Origin: Camelus bactrianus
Lineage: Eukaryota; Chordata; Mammalia; Artiodactyla; Camelidae
Direction of reading: 5' to 3'
Length of the DNA stretch: 64,000 nucleotides
Assembly (NCBI RefSeq): GCF_048773025.1
Contig: NC_133557.1
Coordinates: 2,124,001-2,188,000, forward strand
The translations under genes and the position numbers were made by a program. The notes beneath the pieces were generated by a model, which worked only from the letters and a program-made list of their open reading frames with translations, was not told the origin of the DNA and did not search any database. Numbering within the stretch: position 1 is the first letter of the stretch; each line of letters opens with the position of its first letter. Below are positions 36,327 to 49,785 of this stretch, piece after piece.

Positions 36327-36687
36327 GTCTAAATTAGTGGTAGGCAAACGTTTTCTGAGAATAGCCAGATAGGAAATGTTTTTGGCTTTGCAGGCCATAT
36401 GGTCTCTGTCACAATTACTCAACTCTGCCATGGTAGCATGAAAGTAGCCATAGATAATATATAAACGGATGAATGTGGCTGGGTGCCAATAAAGCTTTAT
36501 TTATGGACACTAAAATTTGAGTTTCCTGTAATTTTCATGTGTCATAAAATATTCTTCTTGTTTTGAATTTCTTCCAAAAATTTAGACATGAAAAAGCATT
36601 CCTAGCTTGTAAGGCCATTCTCAAACAGACAGTGGCTGGATTTGGCCCACAAAATTCCAAAGTAGTGGGCTAACCCTTGGCCTAAAT
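36327..36687 (+). mobile_element. Complete nonautonomous hAT element with 8-bp target duplications
   Basis: A 345-bp MITE-like hAT element (36335-36679). The left end 'tagtggtaggcaaac' matches the reverse complement of the right end, 'caagggttagcccac', over the TIR core. Internal blocks are 'aatagccagataggaaatg', 'gctttgcaggccatatgg', 'caactctgccatggtagc', 'ccaataaagctttattt' and 'ctggatttggcccac'. Flanking 8-mers 'gtctaaat' (36327-36334) and 'gcctaaat' (36680-36687) differ at one base, as expected of hAT transposition. It encodes nothing and depended on a transposase elsewhere. A shorter relative lies at 19664-19866. Confidence 0.85.
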
Positions 36688-36929
36688 GATCAAGTCTTCA
36701 AATGTAGGACTTAAAATTGGATCTCACAGTTGATTATTGATATCTCTACTTGTTTGTCCCTCAAACATGTTCAGTTTCTAAAATGGAAGTTTTGATTTCT
36801 CTACTCCTACTGCTTTCTTGTCAGGTCTTATCCACCTGAGAAAAATACTTTCTTACTTCCCACATGTGTAGTTAGTACAGCTAGAGAATTGTTAACCATT
36901 CTTGAGCTTTTTTTTTTTTTTAACCATAC

Positions 36930-37790
36930 TCCATATCCAATCCATCACTGTATTCTATGGATTGTACTTCTAAAACATATCTCAAATCTGCTTAATTCTC
37001 TCCATCTGGTCCAAGCTACTCTATCTATGAACCAGATTCCTATAATAACTTCCTAATTGATTTCCCCTTTTCTGTCTTTCTATTTGCGAAATCTTTGCAA
37101 ACTGAGTTATTGTAATTGCTTCTGAGATATGTAGGAATTACAGGATTATGTTGATAATATGCAAAGCTGAAGCAGAAGTTCCCATCCCTACTTTCTCAGT
37201 GCATTTGGGTACAGCATCTGAAGTGAACTTGCTAAAGCATTAATCATACAATCACTCTGGTGGCTTTCTTTTGCCCTGAAAAATAATCCAAGATCCTTAC
37301 TAAATTCCTCAAGGTTCTATCTAAGGCAGACTCCACATTTCCCTCCATCTCTACACAACATCTACCTGTTCTCATCCTTGTTCATTACACTTCAGCTCAA
37401 CTGGCCCCCTCCTTTCTTTTCCTGCCTCCTGCTTCACCCTTTCCTGGCTCAATGCCCTTTCCCCATTTTCCTCTCTGACTCTGGTGGTGTTTTCCCAGTC
37501 CCTTGAATGGCTAATTTAGTCTCATCTTTTAAACTTCAACTTAATTACTACTTCCCCAACTGAACTTTTTATCCAAAGTCAGCATCTCCATCTTCTTTGC
37601 TTGATAATTGCTTCTGTAGGCTGTATCCCAATGTTTAACTGTGTTGATTGCCCTTTATTTTAACCAGTTTTTTATCTGTCCTTCATATAAAATGTAAGTG
37701 ATGTGAGGATAGATACTTGTCTGTAAGAGTCACCATATCCAAAGACCCAGTCTAACACATACGTATGGAGTAATTAACCTAATAAATCTA
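36930..37790 (+). repeat. L2 LINE 3' region, 860 bp
   Basis: Long sense L2-type copy: 'ctctccatctggtccaagc', 'ataacttcctaattgattt', 'ctggtggctttcttttgcc', 'tcctttcttttcctgcc', 'ggctcaatgccctttcccc', 'acttaattactacttcccc', and 'gatgtgaggatagatactt' near the 3' end. Blocks appear in the order of the L2 3' region, at high divergence. Confidence 0.65.
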
Positions 37791-38334
37791 TCAAGTTAAA
37801 ATGCTGACCAATCCTGTGGTGTAATTTTTTTAAGTGTATACAAATGTTTTATTGAAATATAAATTACACTCAGAGAAATGCATCATGGCATGGTTCCCAT
37901 TTTACTTTTAAAGACTTTGTGCATTTTTCAATTTATCTATCACAATAAAAACCATACCAACTGCTTTGTTATGAGAAGTATGAGAAATGCAAATGTAAAT
38001 AAAAGGAAATCCCATTCTGCTAAAAAAAAATTGTCTACGGTTTTCTAAATCATGTCCTTGAAATGGAACCTGGACATGTTGTAATGTCTAAGGTAAATAA
38101 AGAAAAAGTAATATACCACTTGGATGCTGGGGTTGAGAAACCTGTTAAAGATCAGTTTATCCCTCAAGTGGACCCCTGGGGAAGGCACGTGGGGGCTTTT
38201 GTTGAGTAACCCTGCCTTCTCTGTCGAGTCACACATCTCTCTATCACATTCTTTCTGCTTTTTCAAAATAACCCTTTAATTTGAAGGATGATTAAGCAAC
38301 AGAAGTGATAAGAAATTGAGTGGATGAGGGCTGC
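37791..38334. other. Unique or unrecognisable old DNA
   Basis: 'tattgaaatataaattac' at 37852 recalls old L1 3' ends but the match is too short to call. No gene seen. Confidence 0.4.
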
Positions 38335-38512
38335 AGCATGAGTTAAAATCCTGACTGTGTCTTTGTGAGCCAATTAATGTTGACCTCTGAGCTCCAGTTT
38401 CCTTCTCTGTAACATACAGCCCCAAAGTAATTTCTCATTAGACTATTCTGAAGCCTTATAAGAGAATTAGAAGGACTTGATATAGTATATGACACAGACT
38501 TGGGACATATAA
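38335..38512 (+). repeat. MIR SINE
   Basis: 'gttaaaatcctgactgtg', 'gtgagccaattaatgttg', 'ctccagtttccttctctg' and 'gaattagaaggacttg' are in sense MIR order. Confidence 0.65.
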
Positions 38513-38689
38513 ATACAAAGCATCAATTTGTATGTCGTAAATAATAGGTTTTAAAGGAGTAATTTCCACAAGGTGGAAATATCTTGTATGTTTGTAATAA
38601 AAAGAAAAAAAAATCTGACTTGAAAAATATTTTAGCTATCATAAACTCCTGAGATAATTTTTCTGTGTTTAGAATCCTTGCTAAATGTG

Positions 38690-39110
38690 TAAGCCAGTAT
38701 TTACTACATTATGCTACAGTGACCAACAGCTTCTAAAACCCAGCTACTTATGGCTAAAAAGGTTTACAAAAGCTTGTTTCTCATTTGCCTTATATTTAGG
38801 CTATGGCAGCTACCCATTAACTAAGAGTCTTCTCTATGTACATTCTTCTTACTAGAATCCAAGGAGAAGAAGCAACTTTTCTTGGGGACACATCCTTCTC
38901 ATAGCAGAAGAAAAATGGAAATGGTTGAATCAAACTTGCCTCTTTCAGCTTCAGACATAACGTGTGTAACTTGGCTCACATTCCACTGCTGAACCAAGTC
39001 ACACAGGCAGAGTGGTGATGTTGAGGTAGAGACATCAGTCTTCCAAGGGTCAGTTCACACAGCAGCAAGTAGAGGTTTATAATTTTCTTACAAAAGGGGC
39101 CTGAATATTG
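38690..39110 (-). repeat. Possible old LTR-type repeat, antisense, fossil
   Basis: The order of 'attatgctacagtgacc', 'gcttgtttctcatttgcc', 'ctttcagcttcagacataa', 'tggctcacattccactg' and 'aaccaagtcacacaggc' is like that of old mammalian LTRs read in reverse. The family is not resolved and the edges are approximate. Confidence 0.3.
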
Positions 39111-41209
39111 GTTATCATAAACAATAGACCTCATTAACCTGAATCTTTTTTTTTTTATTTCCCTAAATTTAAAAGAAGAAAAATGATGAATATCCTCTAG
39201 ACTTACGTGACCGGATTGCTTCAACTGATATAAACCAATGTTTAACAACAAAGCATTGCTTTGTGGAACCGATGGGTTAAGACATTTAGCACAGTGGAAA
39301 ATGCTGATTTTTAAAGTAGCACATTAAATAGCATAGTCTGGGCATACAGTTTCTAGTGATTTATATGGTTTTAAGTAGGGCTGGTCAAATAGGTGGATTT
39401 AATGTTAGACTGGTGGGTCTGAGAAACACTGATCATCAGTCTCCTTAGATAGCAGGCCAGCTCTCAGAACTGTGGTCAGCATGATTACATTGAGCCTGAG
39501 GCTAAAGGATTTACAGTCTCCTTTAGTCAAACCACAATATATTGATTAAATATTTGCCCAGAGTTTATTAGATTCGGGCTACCCTGAGTTGTCTGTATTA
39601 ATAGCCATCAGGTTGAATATGCCACTCATGTACTCAATCATCAGTAAACCATGGAAAATTTCCCTTTCTCATATTACTTGTTTTGCCACAATAAAAATTA
39701 AATAACATATTTCAGCTTTCTAAGTGTCATTCATTGATCAATATTTGCGTCCAATTTTACCCCATTTGGAAAAAAATGAAACAGGTACTCTCATTTTCAT
39801 TTTCAAATTGAGAAACTGACATTCAGGGAGTGAGTCTTATCCTTTGACCCTGACCTGCAAAGGAGAAGACAAGAAGGGTACCCTGGAGTCTTCATGAAGA
39901 CCAGTGCACCAGCATAGCCTAGTGTTTGCATTTCCATGGAATTCCATGGTGGTGGAAATGTAAACAATTTAATTATGAAAAAAATAACAGATTTTTGCAC
40001 AGAAAAGAATTAATTAAAAATTATTTTCCCCTAGAGGGTCTATCTTTATAAGCTTTTTTGTTGTTGTTACTGATAGTTTATTTATAGTTTGTTTTTTTTA
40101 AAGTACCTCTACTTGTGTGGACAATACAATTAAATTAGGCAAAGTTGATTCAAACTGTTAGTTTAAAATGGGCAATTATTGAAATAGATGGTTGAAAAAT
40201 GACTGATTTCTTAATCTAGTTTAATAGTGGTTTGCCAGGCAAATGAATGATTCACTTCAATGAAAACATTCAGGTCAGTTGTGCATGTGGATACAATGGT
40301 AAAATGAACTTAACACACAGAAGTATGTATTTTCAGGCTCGAACAATGAAAATGCCTGTAGGATACTTGTGTTTTTAAGCATACAGAAAATATTTGTATT
40401 CTTAAGCATACAGAAACAAAAAAAAAAAGATACCAGATATTATACCTGAAGACTAAAGAATTTGTTTTTAGCCATTCAATTCACTTCTCTAGAGTTACTA
40501 ATTTCTCATGTAGACTTCCAGAAATAAATTTGTACATTAATGTAAGTTACACTATCAAGTCAGCTAAGGAGAGCTAAAAGAGGGTAAGGATTAGGTAAAT
40601 ATTTTATTGCACTTTTCGATTTTTCTAAGTGTTCTCATCAAAGACTGGGGAAAAAGGGAGCAGGAATAAGAGGGAAAAACTCCTAAGAAATACAGTACTG
40701 TTCCCAAGCATTTCTATGCCATCTTGGGTCTCTTGACACATTCATTGGTATTTTTTTCTCAAAATATTAGCATTAGAGCTATTTTTAAAAAGGAGGCCTG
40801 ACAGTCACAATGGAGAGAACAAAGAACAGGTAAGGCTACTTTTCAGTTCTTATCCAGAATAAGAAAAAAAAAAAAAAGTGCCTCTAATCTCAGAGGGCTT
40901 TTCTCTGAGATGAATAGGGATACATTTAAGCTTATCCATTCATGCCTAGAAGGAATATTAATTATCTAAAATGCATCAGGTGCTGAGGATATGAAAGTAA
41001 GCAACATAAATATGACCCCTAAAGGCCTTAGATGTCCCCCAAATTTAATTATTCAACAGCCACAAGATGAAAATCCCATTTTATGAAAGCCTACTGAAAA
41101 ATTACCTTGCAAAGACTGTTCAAATTATGTATTCATCAAAAATTACTTTTCACTAACAATTGCTTTGTAGAATGTGGCAGATTGATTATAAAAACGACAC
41201 CCCAGGAAA
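39111..41209. other. 2.1 kb AT-rich unique DNA
   Basis: No gene recognised. Two copies of 'taagcatacagaaa' lie 27 bp apart at 40376-40389 and 40403-40416, a minimal tandem duplication. A-runs lie at 40421-40431 and 40864-40877. Confidence 0.45.
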
Positions 41210-41400
41210 AATCAAAGAAAAATAATGATGAAATACCACTACGCACTTATTTGGATGGCTAAAATCTGACAACAACAACAAAAACTGACAGTATCAATTA
41301 CTGGCTAGATTGTGGAGCAACATGAACAGTCATCCATTGGTGATGTGAATGCAAAGTGATATAACCATGGTAGAAGACAGTTTAACAGTTTCTTACAACG
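41210..41400 (+). repeat. Old L1M fragment (ORF2 C-terminal region)
   Basis: Sense relic of the L1 ORF2 end: 'gatgaaataccactacgc', 'gatggctaaaatctgac', 'tagattgtggagcaacatg' and 'ggtagaagacagtttaac'. It is more diverged than the local L1 family, so it is an older subfamily. No frame survives. Confidence 0.7.
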
Positions 41401-41404
41401 CTAA

Positions 41405-41718
41405 ATATGCTTCCCTACCCCCTCGATGTTGGACCAAGTCAAGTGATTTGCTTTATTCAGTGACACATAAATTGTTGTGATATTTAAACAGAAGCATTAG
41501 GAGCCACTGCACAGTGGGCTTCTATTCTCTTTCCTCGTCCATGAGAAGGACAATGGCCCACAGAGGGCTTCTCTTTCAGCCTTGGTCCCAGATTGAGAAG
41601 ACACATGGACCAACGCCTAATTAGTTGATGTGAAATGTGAACAAGACGTAAATATTTGTCGTTGTAAGCCACTGAGATATGGCGATCATTTGTTATCTCA
41701 ACAATGTTGACTAATATG
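41405..41718 (+). repeat. MaLR-type (MLT1-like) LTR, fossil
   Basis: Old ERVL-MaLR LTR in sense orientation: 'caagtgatttgctttattc', 'ttaggagccactgcacag', 'ttggtcccagattgag', 'tttgtcgttgtaagccac' and the end 'aatgttgactaatatg'. About 310 bp of LTR. No internal region adjoins it. Confidence 0.6.
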
Positions 41719-41862
41719 ACTTCCCATTTATGTATAAAACGGTAAATGATTGAGAAGAATTCTTGAATCTAAAATATAAAACACTAAGTAAATCTACATT
41801 CAGTAAAAGTTCATTTTCATCTATAAAGATACATAGAAAGTCAGTGAATTGGATATAAGATG

Positions 41863-41866
41863 AGGG

Positions 41867-41897
<31 letters not shown>
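41863..41897. repeat. (GT)n microsatellite
   Basis: About 15 GT units with one GC step near the start. Confidence 0.95.
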
Positions 41898-44872
41898 ATT
41901 TATTGTATTATCTTACTGCTTCCTTACTTTGGAACATTGACTTTTCCTTACCACTCTTTTGAAGGAGTTGTTATTTATTTATTTACTTGTTTACTTAATT
42001 ATTTGCTCTTTTTAAAAATGATATGCAGATTACATCACAGTGAAAAATGAAAAGTAAACAAGACAATAATAGTATTATTTATACTTTGTAAAAAATAAAG
42101 TAAAATTAAATTGCTTTGATTCAGTAGTGATTCACAGATGATACGAGAGAAAATGAAAAATAGTTTTCTCATATTAAGCACCCTAGACATTTCTTGAATG
42201 GTCAGTGTTCATATGCAAATGGCAGCCAAATTGACTTTCAACAAATTGGTCACTTGATGAGTGGGTTTTTTCAGTCAATTGATATCCTTCCTTATCTTTG
42301 CTACCCTAGAGCTTACATTCTAAACTCAGGAAAGACTGAGATTAGTCTAGTGCTTTTAGGGAGTAAGGAATGTTTGATGTGTCCAACTGTGTATTTTCAC
42401 TCATATCATCTTTAGAAATATCACCAAGGGGTGCTAATCTGCATCCCCCAAGACTGTAAGAAGTGGAAACATGAGTGAAATGTGAGTGGCTATAACAAAA
42501 GAATTATAGCAAACTAAGTCATCAAGACTTCTATGTCAGCCGTGATTGATACGATAACACTGTCATGCCAGAGGGCAGAGGAGTCTGCCTTCCCCTACCC
42601 TGAACCGAATGACAATGAAAGAGGGAGAAGTCCAGGACCACAGCTGTTCAGTAACCACTCACGTAAGCTCCCCGATGTCAACAAATACAAGAAGTGCTCT
42701 CAGCAAGACTGAAGTGCTTGGGGTTATATTGCTGAGGATCCAGAACAGGTATCTCATGTTTCATCAGGGATATTGCCAGATGATAGTTTGCCTTCGCTCT
42801 AGACTCCAGGGGAGGGGAAACTTGAAATGTGATTTACGTTATTGTAAACTATGTGACTCTTAGGTCAGTATGAATCCTAGATGACTATCTGATAACTGCA
42901 CACATTCCAGAATTCATAGTCAGGCCAGTGGTCCAGAGCAGCTTGCGTTGAATCTGTAAGGAAGATGAGAGAAATACGGGGTTTTCTTCCATTGATTTCA
43001 AGGGCCAAATGCCTCCTTAGTGTCTGGGGATAAAACTCAAAGACATGGTACACAAACAGAGGTCTTAGAAAGGCAAGACATAACCAGAGTGTTCGAAAAT
43101 CTCAGGAAAGCAGGGAGGTCTGCCACTTCCCGGGGAATTCTGAAGTGCTGTGGTCGACGGGCCACTTCACAACACCTCTGGCCAATTGTAACCTTATCAC
43201 CTACACTAGACTTGCCACCCTTGAGAAGTGTCTAGGAATAGAGTACATTTCCCCTGACATCAAGGTGCTCAGCTAAACTCGCAAAACCTTTTGAGATCCG
43301 AGCATCAATCTGGATGCTTGCCTGGGCAACCCAGGGTGACGAGTGGGAGTAACAGAATTATTCCCAGGATATATGAGGAACTTGACATTGCTTTCCGGAG
43401 TCATTCACTTTTATGGGTTTATGCTCAGTTGCTAAACAACATCTGAGAACAGGAAAGGTTTAGATTAAGCGTATTCATAAGCCACAAGTTCCAATTAGAT
43501 TTTAGTAAACTTTTACCTCTCTAAATATATGTCAAAATAAAGACAAATAAATGAAAGGATGTATATGAGTGTTCTGAAACTTCTAAGAATGATGTCTTTA
43601 ATATTGGTCCTGGAAACTGGAAATATTAAATTCTTCCAACAAGCCATTTTGGGGTCATCTCTGCTTTGCTGGTGCAAGAAACATGGCACAAGTCCACCCA
43701 TGTGATCATCCAGCAGTGAGACGGGCTCATTAATCTCGGCCACCAGTGACATTTGCTGTATCACAGAGCTTATGTTTCCCAAACTGTGGAATGAGGCTAA
43801 GTGATTTCAGAAGTTTTTAAAGAGAGACTGTAAGGGGAACCTGTGGTGCATAAAAACTGTCAAGTCTGTTTCTATAACATCCTGAATGAATTGCTACACC
43901 CGAGAGGAATGGCAAGGTGATGGGGCTACCTGGGAGAAAGAGGCAGTCAAGACTGAATCACAATGACTTAGAGACGGGAATGAGCTCAGGCCAATCACAT
44001 AATACTCACTATTGTGCTCAGGCTTAGTCAGAGCCAAATTCAGGAAGCACATTCCATTAGACTAAATAAAGCTTCGATCATGTGTAAAATTTCCAGCTTG
44101 AATAGGCAGCCATCCTATCACTCATCGGGCTTGATGCATTTAATGGGTGTAATTTCTTCCTCATATTTCTATGCACTTATTGTTTCGTTTTTATTATAGG
44201 AATTTGGGAATCTTATAAAGCTTATTATTTTCTGTTAAGCCCAGGCTTAAGTAAATACTGTTCTACAGGGTGTACATGCAAATATGTTTCCTTTAGATTG
44301 TCAAAAGAATGGGCAATCTGATTCAACTTAACTATGAGATTAGAAGAAAGGAAAAGTGGGAAAAAGCAAAACAAAACAAAACCTATCCAGCACCAAGTCA
44401 CTGTTAACTTGAGAGTGTATAGAAATTATTTGGGGGGGAGGAATTTGAAGTATGAATTCCTCAATTTCAGAAGCTCTAAATCTTCTTAGAAGATGGAATC
44501 TTCTCAGTAGACTCAAGGTGGAATTCAGAAAAATGTATTTTAAGAGAGCTTCACAAGTGACTTTGAAATAGGTGAATATTGCCACAGGCCCCTGTAAACT
44601 GCATTTAACTTGCTGTTAAATCACTTAGAGAAAAAGGAAAGAAGATGGAAGATGATCTTTCTTTTTATTCTGTTCAGGGCAATTTTCCAGGAAGCTGAAT
44701 GCCAGAAATTCTCTGCAATATTTTAATTTCAAGACTGGATTTCATTTATCAAAGTGGATGAGCCCCTCAGCCCTTGAGGATTGTTATGGTCCAGGTCTCA
44801 GCTCGCTGCTGACCAGAGCTTCAGTTCAAAACAAGTGCTCATTAAGCAGGATGGGAGTGAGCTGAGTGCAAT
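41898..44872. other. 3 kb unique DNA
   Basis: No gene or named repeat recognised. A (TTTA)n-like patch lies at 41970-42004. Frames at 42194-43235 (+) and 43513-43782 (-) show no domain. Confidence 0.45.
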
Positions 44873-44922
44873 TCTGTATCTCTATCTATGTCTACCTCTG
44901 TATCTGTATCTGTATCTATAGC
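44873..44922. repeat. (TCTGTA)n-like hexamer repeat
   Basis: Imperfect TCTATC/TCTGTA units giving a variable 4-6 bp period. Confidence 0.8.
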
Positions 44923-47900
44923 TGCATCCGGAAGATTTTCCAAAGTAATGATATGCCCCCAACAAAATTATCTAGAAAAAGTGAAGACTTAGCCTCAGAA
45001 TATTTGGGGGAGAGAGATGTTTTACTTAATCATTTGGTTGTTGGGTGGATAGTTAGGCTGCAGGTATTTCTATTAATAATTCTCTGGAACTCCCACAATA
45101 GAGAACAAGTAGAATCTAAGACAAAGATCTAAAAGTAAATTGTTTGGGAGGTGATTTTAGGAAACACTAGTAGAGGAGAGACAGAGCAGAGAGACTGACA
45201 ATGGAAGGCAGCCGATAAGGATGCTTTATCAAGCAAGTTATCCTGGTGGACAGCTGGGGCTCATTCCCAGTCAGGGAACTCTGGGGAGACAGGGTGGACA
45301 AGTGTTCAGGCTAACTTCCCCAAGGGCAGTGGGACCTGGAGTATTTGATCATTGAGTCCTATCAGTCATTGGTCGAAGGCTGCTCAGGGGAGCATTCATT
45401 CCCCAGTGCTGCCAGCCTGCTTCCTGCATGGGCCAGAGATAGTACTCAGGCAGAGATGTAGGCTTCAGCAGCTGGAATTCAGGCAAAGGTGCACTGAAAT
45501 GGCAATGTGGGAGGAGCAATGAAAGTATCAGATAGAAGGATATGGAAAAATTATGTCTTTGAAGCCAGCTACTCATCCTAGTATAAAGGATGATGGAAGA
45601 AAAGACTTGCCAGGCAAGAGCCAAGCCTTGTTATGTTGACTGTCTCATCTGTGAAAACACCAAGCTGGGTTAAAGGGCAGGGAGGCCAGTTTTCCTGGTT
45701 ACCAATCCCTGAGTGATGTTAAGTTATCCCAGTGATAGATTGGATCCAGGGTACCAGTTCACTTGGATTTCAACTTGAGAGTCCTTCTGTGACCGGTAGA
45801 ATGTAAAGTTTTCCTGATCCTGCAAAATGAGACGTTACCCTCAGTGAAATTTTAAAAGCAGCCTCTTGCTTGCACGCCCTAGCTCTGTGGAAGGTTTTTG
45901 CTTCATCTAAGTGCAGGTTTTATGGTATAATCTCAGATAGCTGTGTCACCAGGAATACACTGAAAGTAAGCAGAGATTCTAGAACTGAATGACACATGGA
46001 AAAATGCTGTTCACCTGGAACTAGTGGTTTGTTTCTATAGGTAAATGATTTTTATGCTTCTTATTAAGTTGTTCAGTTCCAAAAAAAAGAATATAAAATT
46101 ATGAATTTATCATTTTAAATATAAAGAAGGAAAATTATTTTTATCAGTTGAAAATATTTCTTTCTGCCTCCACCAAGTACACAATGATTGAATATGTGAA
46201 GAAAATCATACTGAAGGAACACCAGGAGAAATCTCACATGGTTCCATATAGCCCTTTAGGAAACCATCAAATTTGGTGGGCAAAGAAAGTGAATATGAAT
46301 ATGATGTTATTTTTAAATATGCTCTGTACCTTCTCCCGAAATGTTAGAGTGTCCCCAGCTGAACAAACCATAGCTTTTGCAAAGAATTAAAACCGAGTAC
46401 CCCCTTGTTCATGAAGGTCAAACGATTACAGGGCTTATGGTCAAAACACCCTAAAGCTATATGAATGTATTAGAGAGGAATTTTTTTTTCCCTCCACTGG
46501 AGATTTGCAGACTCATCAGATGGAGACTGTGTAGAAAGAAGCAAGCGAGATTTAGATTTCATTCTGCCTCTGGTCAGTTCTGAAATTCAGAAGGCTTTCT
46601 CTTCTGATCAATCAAACTGCATTTAAGTATGACACACAGAGACGCTCACACAAGGTACCATTGTTTAATTGCGTCTTTAAATTCAATTTATTTCCACTTC
46701 CACTTTTGCCCTCCAGCAATATTTACAAACTATAGGAGGATTTCCTGGCTACAACTGTGACTGGGAATCCTTTCCCAAGTAACTTAGCTTAAAGTTACCA
46801 GCATGGCACTGGGACAATTAATATCAAAAGATACCCTAAATGGAGTGTGAGTTTCACAGTTTTCTTCTGTTGTGGTCTCTGTTACATATAAAGGACTCTT
46901 TGCTGCCATTGCAAATTATTGTCAAAACCATCTTTTCAAGAGAAAAAGAATCCAACTACCAATATTGTAACTTGAATATGGGTATCATTTTGCAACCTGG
47001 ACTTATTCTGTTGATTTGGGTACTTTCAGTATTTTTTTATTGTTGAGACTGAAAAGCCAAAAATATCAGCTGTGAAATCCCCCAGATCACCACTGGCTAT
47101 TGAAATCTTTATGCCTCTTAAATGATAAAGCCATGTTAAAAGTGTCCAAATTAACAGAATGCAATGAAAAGCTAAGTGAGGACAGAATGAGTGGAGAGAG
47201 ACACTGATTGAGACGTGATAGAAGAAAATATACAATTGCACCACACCCTCTGCACGAAACTTACCCACTTTCAAACGTGTGTCCTTTTGGCCCCAGAAGT
47301 GGAGAATGATGAAAATACAGAGAAGAACAAGGAAGGGTTAAAAAAAAATGGATAGGAAAGTAAAATCAGAAAGACAATCATCTTTCATAGTCCAGAGACA
47401 CAACCTTCCTGGTCTTAGTTCCTTAATCTATGAAATGCTGGCAAAGATGAGGATGGTCTCTAAGGATCCAAATCATTCCAAAGAGCTTCAATTCTTTGTT
47501 TTAAAGTGAGAAGCTGATTTTAGCCACCAGCCAATGACACCAGCTAAATGACAGCCCCTCCTATCCTTGGAGAAAACAGTTCCTTATAAAATGTTTGTGA
47601 GAACAAATTGTCTTCCAGCTTTTTTCTGCACTTTTTACAAAGATCGAGTGATCAGGCCATTCAAGCTTCTGAAAGGACTTGAGAAAAATTACCAAGTGAA
47701 AGAAACAGGCTCCAGGTCAACGTGGTTACTTGAGAGGTTTTTGCATGAGGAGCTGCATGAGCCTTGGTGCCAGCTGACCCCACCACTGAGCTCAGAAGAG
47801 GGGACATCAACTGCATGTGGGCAATCGGCCTCCAGATGGAGTTTGCTGGAGCACTGCCCGTGGTCTAATGGATAAGTGTTGTCCTGTGGAGCAAATATCC

Positions 47901-48246
47901 CTCCGTGGATATAACAAACACTAGCCACCAGTCAGGTATTTCAGTTCCAGGACTGATGTCAGTGCAGTTGTAGAGTCATCTCTGCCTTTTACTTCCCCCT
48001 TGACCCCGAGTCAGACTGACTGAGGCATGGGTGCATCTCACTCTGCTTTGGACCATGAGGCTGCATGATGCTTCCAGCCATTTTATTTAGAGGTGGCAGA
48101 ATCTGTTTTGGAGCAATAAGGATCTGTACTGGGGATTTTCATCACGCATGTTCCTGGAAGACTTGACCCGGAGGAGGGCTACCCATCAGTGCCTCGTCCC
48201 CACGTTAAGTACCTGAGCAAGAATCTTCACTGTGGCTTCTTCACCC
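44923..48246. other. 3.3 kb unique DNA
   Basis: No gene or clear repeat recognised. A tRNA-Arg-like half at 47855-47877 is discussed under rejected items. Short frames (for example 45349-45624, 47567-47875) have no family similarity. Confidence 0.45.
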
Positions 48247-48760
48247 AGAGTGTAATAGGGAAGAACAAATCTGACTCCATATTAGACCTTTCCTTTAGCT
48301 CTAACCCTCCGCTCTGTTTTCTGGGCTTAGTCATACTGGTTCTGCTCTTTTTGCAAAAGAATGTTGCCTATAGACTGAAATATACAGGATAATCCATTCT
48401 GAAGGCTCTGACCCTTAAGGGTGTAACACTTCTCCATCCATATTGAGATAAAAAGTTGCAGAACAGAGTATAACATTTCTCTTGTTGGAGGTTTACAGGA
48501 ACATCATGACCTGACCTACATGGATGGCTGCCAGAACAAAGGATTCTGACACAAAAAAGTTTGCAACAACCACCACAGATGCACAGTATAAAAGGAATCT
48601 GAATTCTGTCTTGGGTAAGATGGTTCTTCTGGATATCAGTTTGCCATCTTCTCGGTCTGCTGGCTTTCTGAATAAAGTCATTATTCCCTGCCCTGACACC
48701 TCATCTCCTGACTTATTGGCCTGTCATGTGGCGAGCAGAGTTTGGACGTGGTAGTGAGAG
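48247..48760 (+). repeat. Solo LTR of an ERV1-type retrovirus, fossil
   Basis: About 506-bp LTR (48251-48756) starting 'tgtaatagggaagaac', with a TATA box (TATAAAA, 48587-48593) and a polyadenylation signal (AATAAA, 48671-48676) in U3-R order. Flanked by the 4-mer AGAG on both sides (48247-48250, 48757-48760), the duplication length typical of class I (gammaretrovirus-like) elements. No internal region adjoins it. It is the same family as the minus-strand copy at 58715-59233. Divergence from that copy suggests moderate age, within artiodactyl or camelid history. Confidence 0.8.
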
Positions 48761-49174
48761 CACTTGCCTGTCATAGGAACACAAGAGACCCTGCACAGCC
48801 AGAGAGCCAGTCTTGAGTCAGCTCACCGAGTTATGTCAGCTGTTCGGCCTAACTGAGGCTACCTCTGAAGTCTGGATGTAGAATCACCACTTGTCCAGGA
48901 GCTTCTAACTCCAATTGGTCCTGGAAACAAGTAGACCAAGAATAGAGTGTCTTTTAGGTAGTGAGTCACTTGAACTCCAATCTAATGTTGAAAACAAAGG
49001 AAGCAAATTTTCTTTATGTTCAAAACATTCCACCAAGCTAGTTAACTAGTCAGAGCCATTCTTCAAGTATGGAGATCAGGGTTCGGGGCAAGCCATGTAT
49101 TGTAAGTGGACAGCTTGACAAACTATCATACACTGAGTTCATCCTCGTAACTGACACCCTAATCAAGACACTGA
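48761..49174. other. Unique DNA
   Basis: Nothing recognised. Confidence 0.4.
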
Positions 49175-49785
49175 GCATTGCCCAGACAGCACCCTGAAAC
49201 TATGCATGTGATGCCCCCTTGTCATCACCATAGCCCATGGCCACTAGAGTAACCACTGTCTTGACTTCTCACACTATGGATTCATTTTGCCTGCCTTTGA
49301 ACTTTATGCAAATAGGATCATGCATTGTATATGTTTGTGACTGGTGTTTCTGCTCAACATGATGTCTATGTAATTCACTGATGTTGTGTACCATTAGAGT
49401 TCATTGTCTCAATGCTACATGGTTTTCTATTGTTATGAATACACCACAATTTATTTATCCATGAAACTACTGAAGGGCATCAGGATAGTTTTGAGTCTTT
49501 GGCTATTGTGAATAAAACTTTTATGAACATTCTTATATGGTGTACATATATATCCATTTCTGAGGGAATTTTTATTCCTAGTGGTAGAATGACTCATTCC
49601 TAGGGAATGAGTATATTTACCTGTAGTAGACATGCCCCCAACAGTTTTCAAAGTATTTGTGTCAATTTACATTCCATGAGCAGTGTCTGAGAGTATTGGT
49701 TGTTCCACATCTTCATCAATACTTGATATTGTTTGTCTTTTTAATTTTATCTATAGGGTATGTCACCTAGCCATGTATTTTAGAT
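49175..49785 (-). repeat. Old L1M 3' region, antisense
   Basis: 'ctgctcaacatgatgtc', 'atacaccacaatttattt', 'ttggctattgtgaataaaa', 'catgcccccaacagttttc', 'gtgtcaatttacattccat', 'gagagtattggttgttcc' and 'ttgatattgtttgtctt' are the antisense blocks of old L1M 3' ends, in order. Confidence 0.75.

Noticed and set aside
47855-47877. tRNA-Arg-like half: 'gtggtctaatggataag' matches the 5' D-arm region of tRNA-Arg
   Set aside because: The following bases form no anticodon stem, T-arm or matching acceptor end. It is either a chance A-box or a remnant too short to call.
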